Below, one piece after another: positions 50,249 through 51,614 of a stretch of DNA of 51,614 bases. The notes under the pieces are model-generated. The model saw only the letters and a program-made list of their open reading frames with translations. It searched no databases and was not told the DNA's origin. The position numbers were made by a program, and so were the translations under genes. The stretch is from Mycobacteriales bacterium (GTDB lineage Bacteria > Actinomycetota > Actinomycetes > JAFAQI01), in the NCBI GenBank assembly GCA_035550055.1, contig DASZRO010000024.1:1-51614 (forward strand), given 5' to 3'. Position 1 is the stretch's first letter, and each line of letters starts with the position of its first letter.

Positions 50249-51534
50249 TACTTCCGCGCTGCCTCTGCCGCCTTGCGCTCGATCGCCTCGGTGTAGACCT
50301 CGACCATCGACTCGGCGACCCGGCGCCAGGTGTAGGACGTCTCGATCCGCTTGCGGCCGGCGGCCCCGATCGCGTTGCGGCGCTGGTCGTCGTCGAACAG
50401 CGCCGAGAGCGCGTCGGCGAGTTCCTCAGGGTTGCCCGGCTCGACCAGCACCCCGCTCTTGCCGTCAGTGCCGACGACCTCCGGCAGCGCGCCACCGGTC
50501 GTCGCGATCAGCGGAGTGGCGCAGGCCATCGCTTCGACCGCCGGAATCGAGAACCCTTCGTACAGCGACGGCACCACGGCCACTTCGGCCGACCCGAGCA
50601 GCTCGGCGATCGCGTCGTTGGACAGTCCGGAGACGAAGCGGACGGTGTCGCCGAGATTGAGGTCCTTCACCGCTCGCGCGACCGGACCGTCCGGGTTCGG
50701 CTTGCCGACGACGACCAGCTCGACGTCGTGCCCGGTGCGGAGCTTGGCGACCGCCTCGAGCAGCACCTTGACGCCCTTGATCGGGGAGTCCGAGCTGGAG
50801 ACCGCCACGATCCGGCCGCGCACCCGCGGGGCCTTCGGCGGGCGGAAGGTCAAGGTGTCGACGCCGATCGGCACGACCTTCATGACGCCCGGGTCGACCT
50901 TGAAGTCGCGGGCGATGTCCTGACCCGAGTTGGTCGAGACCGTGACGATCGAGGACAGCTGGCTTGCGACCTTGCCCTGCATCTTCGTGAAGCCGTACCA
51001 GCGCCGCTTGCCGAGCTTCTGGCGGATCCCCTGCGCGTTCTCGATCTCCACGACGCGGTCCACGCTGACCGGGTGATGGATGGTCGCGATCAGCGGCAGG
51101 ATCTTCTGGATCTGGAGCATGCCGTAGCCGAGCGTCTGGTTGTCGTGGACGACGTCGAAGTCGGCCACGCGGGCTTTCAGGAGACGGGCGGCGCGCAGCG
51201 AGAACGTCAGCGGCTCGGGGAACCCGCCGGTGCCCATGTGCAGGAACTCGAGCACGTCGATCCAGTCGCGGTACTCCTTCGGCCGCGGGATCCGGAACGG
51301 GTCCGGCTCGCGGTAGAGGTCGAGGCTGGCCAGCTTGGTGAGCGACGGGCCGGCGTCGAGCTCCGGATACGGCTGGCCGCTGATCACCTCGACCCGGTGG
51401 CCGAGCTCGACCAGCTCACGGGAGACGTGGCGGACGTAGACGCCCTGGCCGCCGCAGTGGGGCTTGCTGCGGTAGGACAGCAGCGCGATCCGCAGCGAGG
51501 CGGGGTCAACCGATCGGGGGAAGTCGTCGACCAC
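50248..51534 (-). CDS. Glycosyltransferase family 4
   Basis: A 428-residue retaining glycosyltransferase with the GT-B fold. N-terminal LRIALLSYRSKPHCGGQGVY and VRHVSRELVELGHRVEVISG form the acceptor domain. The donor domain contains GRIVAVSSSDSPIKGVKVLL and VAVVPSLYEGFSIPAVEAMA with the Glu-x7-Glu pair, then CATPLIATTGGALPEVVG. The GTG start at 51534 is the first of the operon; about 80 nt to the window edge may hold its promoter. The product may be a cell-surface glycan or glycolipid. Confidence 0.9.
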   Translation of the reverse strand: MVDDFPRSVDPASLRIALLSYRSKPHCGGQGVYVRHVSRELVELGHRVEVISGQPYPELDAGPSLTKLASLDLYREPDPFRIPRPKEYRDWIDVLEFLHMGTGGFPEPLTFSLRAARLLKARVADFDVVHDNQTLGYGMLQIQKILPLIATIHHPVSVDRVVEIENAQGIRQKLGKRRWYGFTKMQGKVASQLSSIVTVSTNSGQDIARDFKVDPGVMKVVPIGVDTLTFRPPKAPRVRGRIVAVSSSDSPIKGVKVLLEAVAKLRTGHDVELVVVGKPNPDGPVARAVKDLNLGDTVRFVSGLSNDAIAELLGSAEVAVVPSLYEGFSIPAVEAMACATPLIATTGGALPEVVGTDGKSGVLVEPGNPEELADALSALFDDDQRRNAIGAAGRKRIETSYTWRRVAESMVEVYTEAIERKAAEAARK

Positions 51535-51614
51535 GGGGTTGCCGCACCTCGCTCCTAGGCGCGCAACCGCGCGACGTTAACAGGCGCGACCATTCCGCGC
51601 ACGGACCCTGAATG

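Overview
The window is high-GC chromosomal DNA from an actinobacterium (Actinomycetota). Several lineage markers support this. There is a dnaK-grpE-dnaJ-hspR heat-shock operon with HspR-type operators, an EtfD-type iron-sulfur electron carrier, a FadE5-type acyl-CoA dehydrogenase, a mycothiol-dependent-enzyme fold, an F420-type luciferase-like oxidoreductase, actinobacterial HelD, LGFP cell-wall repeats, and frequent GTG/TTG starts with 1-8 nt gene overlaps. I cannot place the genus. I see no insertion sequence, prophage, CRISPR array or conjugative element.

Layout: 1-2343 holds the start of a secreted protein gene (cut by the window edge) and a NarL-type two-component pair. 2356-9352 is the chaperone operon dnaK-grpE-dnaJ-hspR-clpB on the minus strand, with two HspR-like inverted repeats upstream of dnaK. 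9359-13411 holds a sugar/antibiotic-type methyltransferase, a small membrane protein, etfD, dcd and tRNA-Gly(CCC). 13443-26491 is a mixed metabolic and secreted region: a degenerate SDR, ABM and YCII small enzymes, a seven-cysteine-pair exported protein, an antigen-85-like esterase, an MFS exporter, an amidohydrolase, a SIMPL protein, hydrolases and a ferredoxin reductase. 26475-32806 carries an S9 peptidase translationally coupled to helD, with fadE divergent across a palindrome-rich promoter.

33112-39637 is the most unusual part. An L,D-transpeptidase converges on a four-gene operon encoding a MauE-like membrane protein, a MauD-like thioredoxin, a 147-residue protein, and a Tat-exported cysteine-rich protein. 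The last gene resembles the methylamine dehydrogenase light chain but has C-terminal LGFP repeats and no partner large subunit. A membrane protein with an SPCG motif is divergent from it. I read this as a dedicated oxidative-folding system for an extracytoplasmic, cell-wall-associated cysteine-rich protein.

39562-43009 is a branched-chain/pyruvate dehydrogenase operon (E1 alpha, E1 beta, E2). 43152-48398 has an NfeD/SPFH pair, an F420-type oxidoreductase coupled to a thioesterase, an ECF/SigE-type sigma factor coupled to a membrane protein, and a methyltransferase. Two perfect 20-22 bp inverted repeats bracket the sigma module. 48433-51534 is a three-gene glycosyltransferase, methyltransferase and alpha/alpha-toroid operon.

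Functional assignments come from reading motifs in the translations. No database search was run. Start codons were chosen from family N-termini, Shine-Dalgarno sequences and spacing to neighbours. No stretch longer than about 210 nt lacks a gene.
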